A DNA stretch of 14,338 bases, taken from assembly GCA_964648005.1 (NCBI GenBank), contig CAZYKR010000092.1:1-14338 (forward strand), in the 5' to 3' direction. The DNA is from JAGQTE01 sp964648005. Lineage in GTDB: Bacteria; Actinomycetota; Acidimicrobiia; Acidimicrobiales; Acidimicrobilacustridaceae. Both the position numbers and the translations under genes were made by a program. This document shows positions 13,033 to 14,338 of the stretch, in pieces (position 1 is the stretch's first letter; every line of letters begins with the position of its first letter). The notes under the pieces were generated by a model that made no database searches, was not told the origin of the DNA, and saw only the letters and a program-made list of their open reading frames with translations.

Positions 13033-14338
13033 GCGCCGTGCCGCGCCGTCGAACCGGCGATCGCCGCGTGCCCGAGGGGTACGAAGCGGTCACGGCACGT
13101 CAGGCCCTGCGGGCCTTCAACCGCGTCGTCGACGTGTCGGGGGTGCGGTGGAAGCTCGCCGTGCTGTCGTTGTTGTCGCTGGTGGCCGGTCTCGCCGAGG
13201 CCGCGCTGCTCTTCCTCGTCGCCAACGCCGCCTTCGCCATCGCCGAGGGGAGCGACGCTGTCTCGATCGACTGGGGACCGCTCGACAACGCGCAACTCGG
13301 CATCGCCGAGGCGCTGTGGCTGGCCATGGCCATGGGCGCCACGATGCTCGGTCTGGGGCTGTTCCTCACCCGGATGCCGGCTCGCCTGGGCACGGACATC
13401 TTCGTGCGGCTCCGCGCCCGTCTGATGCGGGCCTGGCTCTCCTCCGACTGGAAGGTCATGTCCGAGTACGCGGCGGGCGACCTGCACGAGAACGTGGTCG
13501 CCACCGCCGGCCGTGTGAGCACCGCGGTGATGGTGCTCTCGTCGGGGATGGTCGCTGCCATCAACGTCGTCACCCTCATCACCGCGTCCCTGCTCGTCAG
13601 CTTCGTCGGCACGTCGGTACTCATCGTCGCCAGCGTCGGGTTGTTCTTCGCCTTCCGTCCGGTGTCGAAGCTCACCCGCGCCGCGGCCGCCGCCCAGCGC
13701 ACGGCGAACGCGACGTACACGGACCAGCTGTTCGAGGTCATCGGCATGCGCGCCGAGACACAGGTCTTCGGCGTGGCCGACGAGGTGGCCGCCAAACTCG
13801 ATCGCGCCACCGACGCCGTGGCCGGGCCCTATTACCGGTCGGCCTTCTACGGGCGGCTGGTGCGGATGATGTACCGCAACGTCGCCATCGTGTGCGTGGT
13901 GCTCGGCGTGGTCGCCGTCTACAACGTCGGCTCGGTCGACGTCGCCGCGCTCGGCACCGTGATCCTGCTGTTGATCCGCAGCCTGTCGTACAGCCAGAAC
14001 CTGCAGACGAACATCCAGTCGCTGGACGAGGTGTATCCGTACCTGGTGGTCGCCAGCGACGCGCTGGATCAGCTCGAGGGTGCGGCGGTCGACCCCGACG
14101 CGGGAGCGCCGCTCGCCGCCGTCGATCGCATCGAGCTGGCGAACGTCGGGTTCAGCTACGTGCCGGGACAGCCGGTGCTCCACGACGTGTCGCTGGCGAT
14201 CGGCCGAGGTGAGGCCGTGGGCATCGTCGGCCCGTCGGGCGGCGGCAAGTCGACGCTGTTCCAACTGCTGCTTCGCCTGCGGCAGCCCGATGCCGGTCAC
14301 TACCTGATCAACGGCGTCGACGCCGACGGCGTGCGACT
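13029..14338 (+). CDS. ABC exporter, fused membrane and ATPase domains (partial, runs off the window)
   Basis: The frame is open from the GTG at 13029 to the last base, giving 436 codons so far. Residues about 42-70, 92-114, 165-210 and 285-316 are hydrophobic and form the type-1 exporter membrane domain. After a linker, the ATPase domain begins with an A-loop-like FSYVPGQPVL at 375-384 and the Walker A motif GPSGGGKST at 401-409. The signature, Walker B and H-loop lie beyond the window. A basic N-terminus (residues 1-40) precedes the first helix. The start overlaps the GtrA-like stop (GTGA). Family members export lipids, glycolipids, peptides or drugs; MsbA-like flipping of a lipid-linked sugar is plausible given the GtrA partner but not shown. 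Truncation is by the window edge only. Confidence 0.9.
   Translation, partial: MSAVPRRRTGDRRVPEGYEAVTARQALRAFNRVVDVSGVRWKLAVLSLLSLVAGLAEAALLFLVANAAFAIAEGSDAVSIDWGPLDNAQLGIAEALWLAMAMGATMLGLGLFLTRMPARLGTDIFVRLRARLMRAWLSSDWKVMSEYAAGDLHENVVATAGRVSTAVMVLSSGMVAAINVVTLITASLLVSFVGTSVLIVASVGLFFAFRPVSKLTRAAAAAQRTANATYTDQLFEVIGMRAETQVFGVADEVAAKLDRATDAVAGPYYRSAFYGRLVRMMYRNVAIVCVVLGVVAVYNVGSVDVAALGTVILLLIRSLSYSQNLQTNIQSLDEVYPYLVVASDALDQLEGAAVDPDAGAPLAAVDRIELANVGFSYVPGQPVLHDVSLAIGRGEAVGIVGPSGGGKSTLFQLLLRLRQPDAGHYLINGVDADGVR

Noticed and set aside
12831..14300. Open minus-strand frame of 489 codons opposite the ABC exporter
   Set aside because: The opposite strand has a clear membrane domain and Walker A; this frame is His/Arg/Gln/Gly-rich without domains.
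1..14338. CRISPR arrays, tRNA or rRNA genes, insertion sequences, prophage or conjugative genes
   Set aside because: I saw no regularly spaced repeats, no tRNA-like cloverleaf sequence, no transposase or integrase motifs and no terminal inverted repeats.

Overview
The window is high-GC DNA, almost fully coding, with many GTG starts, start/stop overlaps (ATGA, GTGA), several promoters that look leaderless, and at least one F420-type flavin/deazaflavin oxidoreductase family gene plus a luciferase-like oxidoreductase. Together these suggest an actinobacterial chromosome, possibly an Acidimicrobiia-like lineage. The lineage is an inference from style, because there is no rRNA or other marker gene here. 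No mobile element, CRISPR array, tRNA or rRNA was seen. No stretch over 300 bases lacks a gene.

Layout. (1) 49-2035: a small two-helix membrane protein on the minus strand, divergent from a P-loop small-molecule kinase-like protein, which is followed by a TPR-like helical protein. (2) 2052-3328: a DUF1905 protein divergent from a TauE/SafE-family anion exporter; the short shared promoter carries an imperfect dyad over the exporter -10. (3) 3370-5517, minus: a CPA2-type cation/proton antiporter with two cytoplasmic universal-stress-protein domains. (4) 5659-10041: an aromatic ring-cleavage locus. A tight minus-strand operon (TetR regulator, FAH-family hydrolase, MhpA-like FAD hydroxylase) is divergent from a plus-strand pair (type I extradiol dioxygenase, F420/FMN split-barrel protein). 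(5) 10073-12381, minus: a B12-binding-type radical SAM enzyme followed by a luciferase-like oxidoreductase. (6) 12457-14338, plus: a GtrA-like membrane protein overlapping an ABC exporter that runs off the end of the window.

How the genes work together. The clearest unit is the aromatic locus. The FAD enzyme would hydroxylate a phenolic ring to a catechol, the dioxygenase would open it by meta cleavage, and the FAH-family enzyme would hydrolyse or hydrate the product. The regulator and dioxygenase genes are fired by two back-to-back promoters whose -10 elements overlap around a single perfect TetR-type operator. In both directions the start codon lies 7 nt after the -10, so both mRNAs are predicted to be leaderless. 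GtrA plus the ABC exporter suggests movement of a lipid-linked sugar or other lipid, and the radical SAM/LLM pair suggests modification of an unknown small molecule or lipid. I do not see a clearly unprecedented system; the best leads are the double leaderless switch and the unusual enzyme mix of the ring-cleavage locus.
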